A DNA stretch of 64,000 nt from Eubacteriaceae bacterium (GTDB lineage Bacteria; Bacillota; Clostridia; Peptostreptococcales; Anaerovoracaceae): assembly GCA_902362805.1 (NCBI GenBank), contig CABIXY010000004.1, positions 62,001-126,000 on the forward strand. Reading direction: 5' to 3'. Numbering within the stretch: the stretch's first letter is position 1; the number at the start of each line of letters is the position of its first letter. Of the stretch, positions 54,121 to 62,202 are shown in pieces. The notes beneath the pieces were generated by a model, which was not told where the DNA came from, made no database searches, and saw only the letters and a program-made list of their open reading frames with translations. A program made the position numbers and the translations under genes.

Positions 54121-54807
54121 TTATCTGTCTCCTTTCTCATGCGCCGCCACATACGCAGCATATCCTTTGATCCTGACCGGATACAGAAACCAGTCCTGAT
54201 CTTTCTTATCTTTTTCTGCAATTTTCTCGTTTCTGACAGAGAAGAAATCCATTCCTCTTCCTAATCCAATTCCAAGCGCCTTTACATATGCCTCTTTCGC
54301 CGCCCAGTACTGGAAAAACAGATCCGGTCCTTCATTTTTTACATCTTCCGCTTCTTCTGCAGTATAAAAATTTTCCGCTATCTCCCTATAGTCCGGGCAC
54401 TCTGCCATCTCCTGCACATCTACTCCGATATCCATTCCGACAGCGAATACCGCCAGTATGAATTCACCCGAGTGCGAAATGTTAAAATCCACTGTCCGCT
54501 TTCCCGCAATCTTTTTATGATAAGGCTTACCCAGTTCATTGACAGAAAAATCAATCGTTTCCATATCTAAGTATCTTTTTAAGAGGATCCGCACGACAAC
54601 CTTCCCGGCTATATAACGCATCCTGTCTTCAGGAAAACGGAATCTTCCGGCTTGCTCCAATTCCTGCCCACTCAGGATATATTCATGGTTCTTCCAGAAA
54701 TCTGTCATTTCAGGCCAGCGGATACACCATATATGTATCTCATTTTCACGGATATAAAGTTTGTCTGCTGACAGAAATTCCTTTTCTCCGTATCGTTTAA
54801 TCTCCAT
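54121..54807 (-). CDS. 4'-phosphopantetheinyl transferase (Sfp type)
   Basis: 228 residues. Magnesium/CoA motif GVDVQEM (with IGVD preceding) near 113 and WAAKEAYVKALG near 165 are the two signatures of Sfp-type transferases, with length typical. It would attach the phosphopantetheine arm to the aryl and peptidyl carrier domains of this locus. One base before the aryl-AMP ligase start. Confidence 0.94.
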   Translation of the reverse strand: MEIKRYGEKEFLSADKLYIRENEIHIWCIRWPEMTDFWKNHEYILSGQELEQAGRFRFPEDRMRYIAGKVVVRILLKRYLDMETIDFSVNELGKPYHKKIAGKRTVDFNISHSGEFILAVFAVGMDIGVDVQEMAECPDYREIAENFYTAEEAEDVKNEGPDLFFQYWAAKEAYVKALGIGLGRGMDFFSVRNEKIAEKDKKDQDWFLYPVRIKGYAAYVAAHEKGDR

Positions 54808-54817
54808 TTTTCATTCT

Positions 54818-55543
54818 CTAAAGCAGTCTCATGACCTCACTTATTACTTCGTCTTCACAATCCCTCAGATAAAAATGTCCTCCCGGAAATATCCGGTAGT
54901 TAAAATCATTGTCCGTATACTTTCCCCATTCCAAGATCGCACTCTCATCCGCTTCGTCGTCCTTTTCTCCGCCAAATGCAGAGATAGGTGTATGCAGCAC
55001 TACTCCCGCTTTATCATAATACGTTTCATCCATGGTAAAATCCGCCCGCAGCATAGGCAGAAAGAAATCCAACAATTCCTGATTCTCTAGTATCTCTTTT
55101 GGCGTCCCTTCAAATCTTCCCAGTTCCCTCTTAAACGCTTCATCCGGAAGATGATAGATTGGATTTGGCTCCGGAATACTAGGAACCCGGCTGCCGGAAA
55201 TAAACAGACATTTTGCAGTATATCCCGCTGCCTCCAACCGTTTTTCCAGCTCATAAGAGATCTTCCCACCCATACTGTGTCCCCATAAGGCATACGGTCC
55301 GTACACAACCTTTCTTACAGCCTCTTCCAGGTCATCTAACATAACCGACATATCTATATACGGTTTCTCCATGATCTGTTCTTCCCTTCCCGGAAGCTGA
55401 ACTGGACATACCGTTACTTTCCCCTGCATCTTTTTCGCCCACTGGTTATAAGCAGAAGCACCGCCTCCCGCAAATGGCAGACAAAACAAGGTTATTTTCT
55501 CTTTACTAATATTTTCCGTATTTTTTATCAATTTCATATTCAC
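54818..55543 (-). CDS. Type II thioesterase (GrsT/YbtT-like)
   Basis: 241 residues. LFCLPFAGGGASAYNQW at the N-terminus, nucleophile elbow WGHSMGGKISYELE near 95, Asp in GGEKDDEAD and His in FPGGHFYLRD: complete catalytic triad. Removes misprimed acyl groups from carrier domains. First biosynthetic gene after agrB, 83 bases downstream with no evident terminator. GTG start at 55543 after GAGG, with an ATG two codons in as alternative. Confidence 0.93.
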   Translation of the reverse strand: MNMKLIKNTENISKEKITLFCLPFAGGGASAYNQWAKKMQGKVTVCPVQLPGREEQIMEKPYIDMSVMLDDLEEAVRKVVYGPYALWGHSMGGKISYELEKRLEAAGYTAKCLFISGSRVPSIPEPNPIYHLPDEAFKRELGRFEGTPKEILENQELLDFFLPMLRADFTMDETYYDKAGVVLHTPISAFGGEKDDEADESAILEWGKYTDNDFNYRIFPGGHFYLRDCEDEVISEVMRLL

Positions 55544-55626
55544 TTTTATATTCCTCTGGCATAATGTTCTTTTTCTCTCTGTTTACCATCATTTTGTAAT
55601 ATGTTTTTCTCAATCACTTCTTATTT

Positions 55627-56226
55627 CTACCTGTAATTAGTTACATCTAACTCTTTGTCAAAAAAATTTTTGATCCATCCCAATATCAAACCGGACGCCA
55701 AAACAATATGCGCTACCATAATCCCGTTTACGATCAGGGAATATCCAATCACAGAAAAAACACCTGCTATCGCGCATTCAATAACTAAAATTACCCTCGC
55801 GCGCATCCCATAAACTTTTTTCTCTTTCGCATCCAACTTCTTGCTGCTGGCATCTACCGGCGCCATGATAAATATAACGCCAACCGCGACAAACCATATG
55901 ATCCGCATTTGCCATATTACAGCCGGAGCAGACGCCAGATACAGACTGCATAGAAGGACAAGGATACCGGAAACAGCCATGCAGCCCCCTGCCTTTTCCA
56001 AATGAATCCCTCCGGCATACTGCCTTAAAACAGTAAAGGGCAATAAAAAGACTATCATCTCCATCCAATTCCCCGTTATGATGCCAAGTATGACGATGAT
56101 AAGGTATATTACCACCCTGCCCAGCAGTACGCCGTAAGCATATTCATACAGCCTGCGGTCTTTCTCTTCAAGAATCCCATTCCTGCTTTGTAGTTCAAAA
56201 AGCCGACCAGCCATTTTTTTCCACAC
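55627..56226 (-). CDS. agrB: AgrB, AgrD-processing membrane peptidase
   Basis: 199 residues with four to six transmembrane helices. The catalytic His and Cys are in the conserved stretch LRQYAGGIHLEKAGGC at about residues 66-81, the hallmark of AgrB. It cleaves the AgrD C-terminus and forms the thiolactone. GTG start at 56226 shares one base with the agrD stop (TAGTG), with GAGG 8 bases before. Upstream of the NRPS genes in the same direction. Confidence 0.95.
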   Translation of the reverse strand: MWKKMAGRLFELQSRNGILEEKDRRLYEYAYGVLLGRVVIYLIIVILGIITGNWMEMIVFLLPFTVLRQYAGGIHLEKAGGCMAVSGILVLLCSLYLASAPAVIWQMRIIWFVAVGVIFIMAPVDASSKKLDAKEKKVYGMRARVILVIECAIAGVFSVIGYSLIVNGIMVAHIVLASGLILGWIKNFFDKELDVTNYR

Positions 56227-56384
56227 TAGAATTTCCTCATTTTCTTAACTTCTTCCGGCTCATCTTCCTGATAGTACAGCCAGTTGCACGCCAGATTTGC
56301 CGTATACGCCGTCAAGCAGAGTGCAAGACAGTTTACAGCTCCAAGCAGTTTGATTCCCATGTTTTTTCTGATTATTTTTTTCAT
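56226..56384 (-). CDS. agrD: AgrD, autoinducing peptide precursor
   Basis: 52 residues, too short for usual ORF calling. An amphipathic, basic leader (MKKIIRKNMGIKLLGAV), then a core ending ANLACNWLY, then an acidic tail (YQEDEPEEVKK). Cys followed by four residues and a Pro six residues after the ring end matches the AgrD plan of Staphylococcus aureus. The predicted signal is a thiolactone between that Cys and Tyr of CNWLY, with a tail of unknown length. AGGAGG precedes the ATG; stop overlaps agrB start. Confidence 0.9.
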   Translation of the reverse strand: MKKIIRKNMGIKLLGAVNCLALCLTAYTANLACNWLYYQEDEPEEVKKMRKF

Positions 56385-56397
56385 AGTTACAAAGCCT

Positions 56398-56478
56398 CCT
56401 TTTTTCCGAAAGTTTACACAAAAATCGCCCTCTTTTCAATTACCGTGGCAAAAACGGTAACTTTTTGGGCGATTTTTG
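56398..56478 (-). promoter_or_regulatory. agrDB promoter with nested inverted repeats
   Basis: Reading the minus strand: TTGAAA, a 17-base spacer and TAAACT (with TG before it) form a sigma-A promoter about 30 bases before agrD. Immediately upstream of -35 is a dyad TTACCGT-TTTTGCC-ACGGTAA. An outer perfect 11-bp pair, AAAAATCGCCC...GGGCGATTTTT, encloses both. The inner dyad is a candidate AgrA site; the outer pair may also terminate agrC transcripts. Confidence 0.7.
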
Positions 56479-56485
56479 CACGTCC

Positions 56486-57781
56486 TTATTTGATTGTAAA
56501 GATCAGCTTAACAGAGAACTCCCGTTCTCCTGCCTCCACTCGCATAATTCCCGCATACTTTTTAACCAGTTTTCCAACCGTGTGCAGTCCGATCCCGTGA
56601 CTGTCCGCGTCTCTTTTGGTGCTTATGTACCTGTCCTTGTCCTTTAACAGAGGGACGACATACCCATTGCAAAATTCCATGACAAGGAAATGCCCCGCAT
56701 TTCCCATATACATCCTGCATTCCACATATCTGCCATCTTCTGTCTTTTCTGCCGCTTCCAGTGCGTTATCCAAAAGATTCCCTACGATCGAGATCAAATC
56801 CAACTCTTCCAGAAAATCCAGTCTGAGATCATTACCCAGAGTAATCCTATAGGATATATCCTTAGATTCTGCAAGAAATTTTCTTTCACATAGGATGCTG
56901 TTCAAGATCGGATGCTCACAATATACACTTTTTTGAAGATTCTGAATCCGGACGCCTAAATGTTCCATGATGTCCTTAACCTCTTGATTCTCTCCTTCTT
57001 CTATCAAGCCGGCTACTGTACAGATAAATTTATTTATATCGTGTAAGAATGCTCTGTTATCCTCATTAACCTTATTCATATACTGCAGATTGGCAATCTC
57101 CGCCCTGCTTTTCTGGTATAGCCGGTCCATCTTCTTCACTTCTTCTGATTTTTCTACAAACCTGTCAAATACTGTGAAAATGAAGATATTCGTCATTAAC
57201 AGAAGCGAAGCTCCTACCGGAACCATAACCCTGTTCATTCCTTCAAAAGAAATATTTGAATAAAACACACATCCTAATATAATGATCGTAGCGGTTGGCA
57301 GCATGAGCAGCACAGTAAAAGTTTTATTCTCAATCGTCAGATAATCCCTTTTCCTTGTTACCTGATTAATGCATTTAATAAACAGAAATGTCATGGTACT
57401 CATCAGCAGGAGTGCTAATGTCTTTTCTATTTCAGTCCTGAAGCCCTCGGACGCACCAGTCACGCCATATGCATTCGTAAGTGCCGCAAAGAGAAATTCG
57501 GGAATAATTGCCAGCACATAATAGCAGCATACCGTAACCAGCTTCTTCCATATATTTCCCCGGAACACAACCATAGACGCAATCATATAGATTACCGGAA
57601 TCATTACCATATTAAGTATTGAGGATTCCAGGCGGTTGGTTCCGAACATTGCCAGTGCTGCGATACAATATACGAGAAATTTTTCCCAGAATCTTTCTCT
57701 TCTGTATGGGAGTATGTTCTTTTCCAAGTCCTCCAACAGATACATCTGAAGAAGACAAATCAAATAATCTCTTATTATCAT
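56486..57781 (-). CDS. agrC: AgrC-type sensor histidine kinase
   Basis: 431 residues. About six transmembrane helices in residues 1-215, a coiled linker, phosphoacceptor region with AFLHDINKFICTVAGL (His near 265), and a GHKL ATPase: N-box SIVGNLLDNALEAAE, G-box HGIGLHTVGKL. Typical of the HPK10/AgrC family that senses cyclic peptides. Start overlaps the agrA stop by 4 bases. Confidence 0.94.
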   Translation of the reverse strand: MIIRDYLICLLQMYLLEDLEKNILPYRRERFWEKFLVYCIAALAMFGTNRLESSILNMVMIPVIYMIASMVVFRGNIWKKLVTVCCYYVLAIIPEFLFAALTNAYGVTGASEGFRTEIEKTLALLLMSTMTFLFIKCINQVTRKRDYLTIENKTFTVLLMLPTATIIILGCVFYSNISFEGMNRVMVPVGASLLLMTNIFIFTVFDRFVEKSEEVKKMDRLYQKSRAEIANLQYMNKVNEDNRAFLHDINKFICTVAGLIEEGENQEVKDIMEHLGVRIQNLQKSVYCEHPILNSILCERKFLAESKDISYRITLGNDLRLDFLEELDLISIVGNLLDNALEAAEKTEDGRYVECRMYMGNAGHFLVMEFCNGYVVPLLKDKDRYISTKRDADSHGIGLHTVGKLVKKYAGIMRVEAGEREFSVKLIFTIK

Positions 57782-58521
57782 ACCATGCCGTTCCTTTCCC
57801 CAAGAAATGTTATCAGTGCGTCGGCAAACTGTCCTTTTCTCGACCTCGAAACATTCAACTGGATTCCAAACGGCAGCAACGCAACGTTCTTTTCCAATCC
57901 TTCCACTTTTGCCAAATTCACAATATAGCTGTTGTGTGCATACTCAAATCCCCTTCCGGCCAGACACTCATACAGATCACTTAAAGATTCCTTGCAATGC
58001 ATCTCTTCTATCTTTCCCTGTCTGGCAATGTATATCGTACAGCCCCTTTTCGCCAGACAGATATATAAAATGTCTTCCGTATGGATGCGCATTATCCTTC
58101 CCGCCGATGTAACTGTCACGGAAGAATCTCCACAGCACAATTTCACTTTTAATAAAATCATAGGTATTTCCTTTTTCAGACTTCTGTCATGCAGATCCTT
58201 CATGATGTACCGGAACGGTTGTCCAACATTAATGCTGTCAGGAGTCGGTTCAAAACAGCCGGAGCAGAACACCAATATCGCTGCTTCATTATATTCCCTC
58301 AGCTTCAGTACTGTTTTATTTCCATCCAATCCAGGCATACGCATATCCATAAAAATCAGATCATGCAAAATATCCGCATCTTCCAATAATTCTTTTCCTG
58401 ATTCATATTCATAAAACCGTATCTCATTCGAAGACAGAATCCCTTCCGTTTCTATGACCGTCTTTATTTTCTCCCTGTATTCTTTATCATCGTCGCAAAT
58501 TGCTATTTTACACATATTCAT
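57778..58521 (-). CDS. agrA: AgrA-type LytTR response regulator
   Basis: 247 residues. Receiver domain 1-130 with acidic cluster CDDD and phosphoacceptor Asp in LIFMDMRMPGLDG; LytTR DNA-binding domain from about 145 (IHTEDILYICLAKRG, FEYAHNSYIVNLAKVEGLE). Would bind the agrDB promoter and so drive both the signal genes and the NRPS genes downstream. First gene of the agrACDB order. Confidence 0.94.
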   Translation of the reverse strand: MNMCKIAICDDDKEYREKIKTVIETEGILSSNEIRFYEYESGKELLEDADILHDLIFMDMRMPGLDGNKTVLKLREYNEAAILVFCSGCFEPTPDSINVGQPFRYIMKDLHDRSLKKEIPMILLKVKLCCGDSSVTVTSAGRIMRIHTEDILYICLAKRGCTIYIARQGKIEEMHCKESLSDLYECLAGRGFEYAHNSYIVNLAKVEGLEKNVALLPFGIQLNVSRSRKGQFADALITFLGERNGMV

Positions 58522-58603
58522 CCTCCAGTGTTAGTTTCTTCTAACCCTTTCCCATAAAAAAACCATCTTGCAGAATCTGAATCCTAAGATTATTTGCCTG
58601 TTC

Positions 58604-58843
58604 CTATAACTCCGGTTCCAAATCTGCAAAGATGGGATCTTCAAAAAATTCCTGTATTGTAATATCCAATCCATCGCATATCTTTTTAATTGTAACTACG
58701 CCAGCATTCCTGCTTTGTCCATACAAAATATTTTTCAGTGTTGAAGGCGGGACGCCTGAGCGCACCGCCGCTTCATTCACTGTGATATCTTTCTGCTTAA
58801 TCAGATCGTTTAACCGATATATGACCGCTGTTTTTATATCCAC
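58604..58843 (-). CDS. XRE-family regulator upstream of agr
   Basis: 79 residues, HTH (LNDLIKQKDITVNEAAVRSG, STLKNILYGQSRN) and IQEFFED at the end, a common short clostridial XRE form. GTG at 58843 is preferred with AAGGTGG 8 bases ahead. It is 80 bp upstream of agrA in the same direction and may control the agr locus; inference. Confidence 0.85.
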   Translation of the reverse strand: MDIKTAVIYRLNDLIKQKDITVNEAAVRSGVPPSTLKNILYGQSRNAGVVTIKKICDGLDITIQEFFEDPIFADLEPEL

Positions 58844-58996
58844 GGTATCGACCACCTTTTTTTCTTCTATTTTATATAAATCGGCTTTAAAAGGTCGCCC
58901 ATATATAGTCTTTTTGATCTATGCACGATATTTTTTTAACAGTTTTTCTTATTCTAGCAGAAATCCGCTAAATTTCTATATTTTATTAGATACATG

Positions 58997-59035
58997 AAAC
59001 CCTGTGAGAACATTTCTGATCCTACGCAGGGTTTT
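58997..59035. terminator. Terminator-like hairpin
   Basis: AAACCCTG and CAGGGTTTT pair around a 22-base loop, between the PIN remnant and the XRE gene. It could insulate the agr-NRPS block from the element backbone. Confidence 0.55.
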
Positions 59036-59127
59036 CCACTTTGTTATAAAATTTTTATATTTTGCAGTATGCTGGATCGGAGTTATCATTCAACTTTCCT
59101 TCTGCTGCCGATTGTAAAAACATATTT

Positions 59128-59334
59128 TTACGAATAAATATTCAGCAGTTCTTCCGGAGAAAGCAGTGTAATCCAAAAGGAAAGAAAATCCTTTTTATTC
59201 CTTGTCACAATCGCATCACACTGATTCTCCTTCGTACAAGTTGCAAGTAGGCAGTCTTCAAAATCAGATACTCTCTGCAAATAAGCAGGCAGCACATCTT
59301 CGTTCGTCACTGTCAGCACTTTTGCTATGTCCAA
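59128..59334 (-). pseudogene. PIN-domain protein, C-terminal remnant
   Basis: 68 residues holding only the C-terminal half of a PIN domain (VSDFEDCLLATCTKENQCDA, IVTRNKKDFL). The N-terminal catalytic Asp region is missing, and no start with ribosome site is seen. A broken toxin-like gene, next to the element backbone genes. Confidence 0.75.
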
Positions 59335-59361
59335 AACGGAGCCAAGTGCCTTTCTATAAAT

Positions 59362-62121
59362 TTATACCGTTCTTACATCCCGATCAGCTCCTCTCTCCAG
59401 CTCATCTTTTCCCTGCTTTTCTTGGATTTTTCTCTTATTGATTTCCAGTCGTTCATGAATAGATGGCTTCTTTGCCTTCGTAGTTGCTTTATTCTTTTCT
59501 GTTTGCATACTCGAAACTACCTTTTTCACAGCTTTGTCATTATCCCCTTTTGTCACATTCGCTGCTCTTGACGCTTCTACTCTGCTGTCCTGCTTTTCTG
59601 CAACCTGCCGTTCCTGCTTTTCCTGCACACTTTTTTCTTCCAGACTGCAAAAGCTCTGCAAATATGGCAGCACATGGTTCTGCATATCGGTCAGATCTTC
59701 CATACACTTCTGAAACTCTTCATTTCCCTTGTTTTTCAGATAACCAATCCAGCTTTCATCCGTAAGTTTCAGTTCATTTTGGAGTTTCAGCTGACTTAAA
59801 ATACCGCCATTTCCTGTTCCAATATCTATTTTCCCTTTGAAATGTTGCATCATTTTATCGCCTTTTTCCGCATAATATATAGTAAAAAACATCTGGGCTG
59901 TTACCATCGGCTCATCCGTCCTCGGATTACGGTCTGCGTACCATTCCTTATCCTTCTGTGCAGTACGGGAATCCAGATCTGAGAGCTTCTGACAGCGTGG
60001 TTCCATCAGCTCTCGCTTTTCACAGTAATTCACATACACCATCGGCTCTGTTTCTTTGGATATATCTGGTTCGTAGGATTTCAGCCGTTCCAGCAAAACA
60101 CCTGCCCACACGGACTGCTCACAGTCTTCTTCAATCACATCCTTCAGAAAGGAAATATAAGAACCAACATTTCCACTTTGCAGATCCAGCATGACTTCCT
60201 GTATGGTATCCTGCCCTGGCTCTACATGGTCCCGATAGTCATACGGATCGAAGTCTTCCGCAATCTCATCCAATGCTGCTGCCAGTTCTTCTGTTGTCAT
60301 TTTTTTCGGATACATTGCCTCACGCACATCCTGAATCGGGATATATTTATAATCAGGCAATGCTTTATGAATCTTCTCCAAACCTTCACGCACCACCGGC
60401 TGATCTTTTAAAAACCGCACATTATCCAAGAAGTCGCCGTGTATCGTTGTTCCCATTACAATTAACAGTTCTGTTTCATCAAACAAGCTATCCTCCGGAT
60501 CACGATAAATAATCCCCATTCCACTGCCTTTATAAGCGTTTTCCGGATCTTCTCTGTACTTCTCATAGATTGCTGCGATTTCTTTCACATCTGTGCTTTT
60601 CTCATAAGCTCCCATATCATGAATTTCATCACATTCTGCGGCATAATATTCCAGATAAGCTTCTTTCTTAGGCGGCATATTATTGAGTACATTATCAATC
60701 ATGTTATAATTGGCCTCTTCCAGTTCCTCCACCTTTGCCAATGGCTTATATTCGCCCTGGCTTTTCTGAATCTCTGCCATTACAACTTCATCCATTTCTT
60801 CTACTTTCTCCATCAACCGATCATAATCTCCACGGATGCGTTCTCCAGTCCAGCCTTCGTCTTCCAAAAGTTCCTCCGCCGCTTCTTCAATAGAAATTTC
60901 ATCATTCTCATAAACGCCACCATCCATCAAGCGGAAATCTTCATCGTAAAAGGAATAATCATATCCTTCTTCTGTTCTCTGAATAGCAAAGTAACGTTCT
61001 CCTACCTCATATGCCAGTTCACTAAGGACCTGTTCTTCCAGATTCAGGAAAGAATCTAGCTGTTCAAAACTGATACTGTCTACAAAATGAGCAGTTACTT
61101 TTTCCCCGTCATTCAGAACTACGATATCACTGACAGACAGGGAATGCCCACGGAAATCTTCCGGTCTATCAATGTTGAACCTTTCAAAAATATCATCCAG
61201 TGACATATTTCCTGATAATTCACCAACATAGACCAGCTTGTAATCTTCTTTTTTTATCTTCATACCATGACTTTCAATAAAACTCATATTCATAAAAGCA
61301 TAGTTTTCGCCCGGTGAATCATCCCGGATCTGATAAATACCAAATACCCTTCTTGTTCCTAACAACAGGTTTGCTTCTTTCAATGACTGAATCTGTGGAT
61401 ATTTCTGCATTTCCCATTCCAGGTTACGGAAACGCTCCAGTTCTGTCATAGACATCTGATAATGCTCTGGTCCTCGTTCAATTTCCATACGTTCTGTGAC
61501 ATACATCGGTGATGAAAAATTAGTGATCAGATAGATATCTGCTCCGGCATCGTATAATTTCAGTGCTTCTTCCTGCTCAATGACACTCATAGGCTCCTGA
61601 AATGCTCCTAAATTTTCTTCTGCATAATCCAGGTTGTTATCCTTTATCCGTTCCCACATCTGCGATTCCATTCCAAACAAACCATCGTATGCCTGTATCA
61701 TTTCTTTACTCGCATATTCATCTTTACTGTCATCACTGCCAAGGCAATAAATTTTAGAACCCATTCTGTGATAATCAAGAGCTGCTTCTTTTCTAAGCGG
61801 TACCATATCTTCTGCTGTATATCCATAGTCACGTAATTCCAGCTTACCTATGGTTGGATCCGGCAGTTCCTGAATATCCATTCTTGCGTCATCCAGCAAA
61901 TCCTCTACACCTTCTTGATCTGCCTGACTCACTGCATCTGCCAGATTTCTTACCAAAGTTCTAACTTTCTCTTCCTCGCCGATCAGATTCGCATATTCAA
62001 AAATCTGTTCTTTTACATCTGTTGAAAATTCTATATCTCTACGCTCTGCCTGAGCGATCCGTTCCTGCGTATATTCCTGCATTTTCTGTGTTTCTCTACC
62101 TATTATCCTGTTTCTTGCCAT
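59362..62121 (-). CDS. Large ICE-type protein with YodL-like and other LPD domains
   Basis: 919 residues. The segment LDDIFERFNIDRPEDFRGHS, LSVSDIVVL is a YodL-type domain, and KLYDAGADIYLITNFSSPMYV resembles LPD/DUF modules of large proteins in clostridial conjugative elements. C-terminal 130 residues are lysine/glutamine rich with KPSIHERLEINKRKIQEKQG, also seen at the end of the next gene. Start ATG 62121 after AGGAGG; 13 upstream in-frame codons are rejected. Function in transfer or host defence evasion not established. Confidence 0.75.
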   Translation of the reverse strand: MARNRIIGRETQKMQEYTQERIAQAERRDIEFSTDVKEQIFEYANLIGEEEKVRTLVRNLADAVSQADQEGVEDLLDDARMDIQELPDPTIGKLELRDYGYTAEDMVPLRKEAALDYHRMGSKIYCLGSDDSKDEYASKEMIQAYDGLFGMESQMWERIKDNNLDYAEENLGAFQEPMSVIEQEEALKLYDAGADIYLITNFSSPMYVTERMEIERGPEHYQMSMTELERFRNLEWEMQKYPQIQSLKEANLLLGTRRVFGIYQIRDDSPGENYAFMNMSFIESHGMKIKKEDYKLVYVGELSGNMSLDDIFERFNIDRPEDFRGHSLSVSDIVVLNDGEKVTAHFVDSISFEQLDSFLNLEEQVLSELAYEVGERYFAIQRTEEGYDYSFYDEDFRLMDGGVYENDEISIEEAAEELLEDEGWTGERIRGDYDRLMEKVEEMDEVVMAEIQKSQGEYKPLAKVEELEEANYNMIDNVLNNMPPKKEAYLEYYAAECDEIHDMGAYEKSTDVKEIAAIYEKYREDPENAYKGSGMGIIYRDPEDSLFDETELLIVMGTTIHGDFLDNVRFLKDQPVVREGLEKIHKALPDYKYIPIQDVREAMYPKKMTTEELAAALDEIAEDFDPYDYRDHVEPGQDTIQEVMLDLQSGNVGSYISFLKDVIEEDCEQSVWAGVLLERLKSYEPDISKETEPMVYVNYCEKRELMEPRCQKLSDLDSRTAQKDKEWYADRNPRTDEPMVTAQMFFTIYYAEKGDKMMQHFKGKIDIGTGNGGILSQLKLQNELKLTDESWIGYLKNKGNEEFQKCMEDLTDMQNHVLPYLQSFCSLEEKSVQEKQERQVAEKQDSRVEASRAANVTKGDNDKAVKKVVSSMQTEKNKATTKAKKPSIHERLEINKRKIQEKQGKDELERGADRDVRTV

Positions 62122-62202
62122 ATAAGTTCCTCCTGTATTCTGAAAGATGGCATAACCCACAGAACATTCTTTCTGCCAGATTATGCCATCTTCCTTGTTA
62201 TC

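Noticed and set aside
34000..55543. A ketosynthase or other polyketide module as in yersiniabactin HMWP1
   Set aside because: No DTACS-type active site or acyltransferase motif is seen in any of the large proteins.
60619..61059. 146-codon hydrophobic plus-strand frame
   Set aside because: Antisense of a Glu-rich region in the YodL-like protein; such regions give Phe/Leu-rich shadows.
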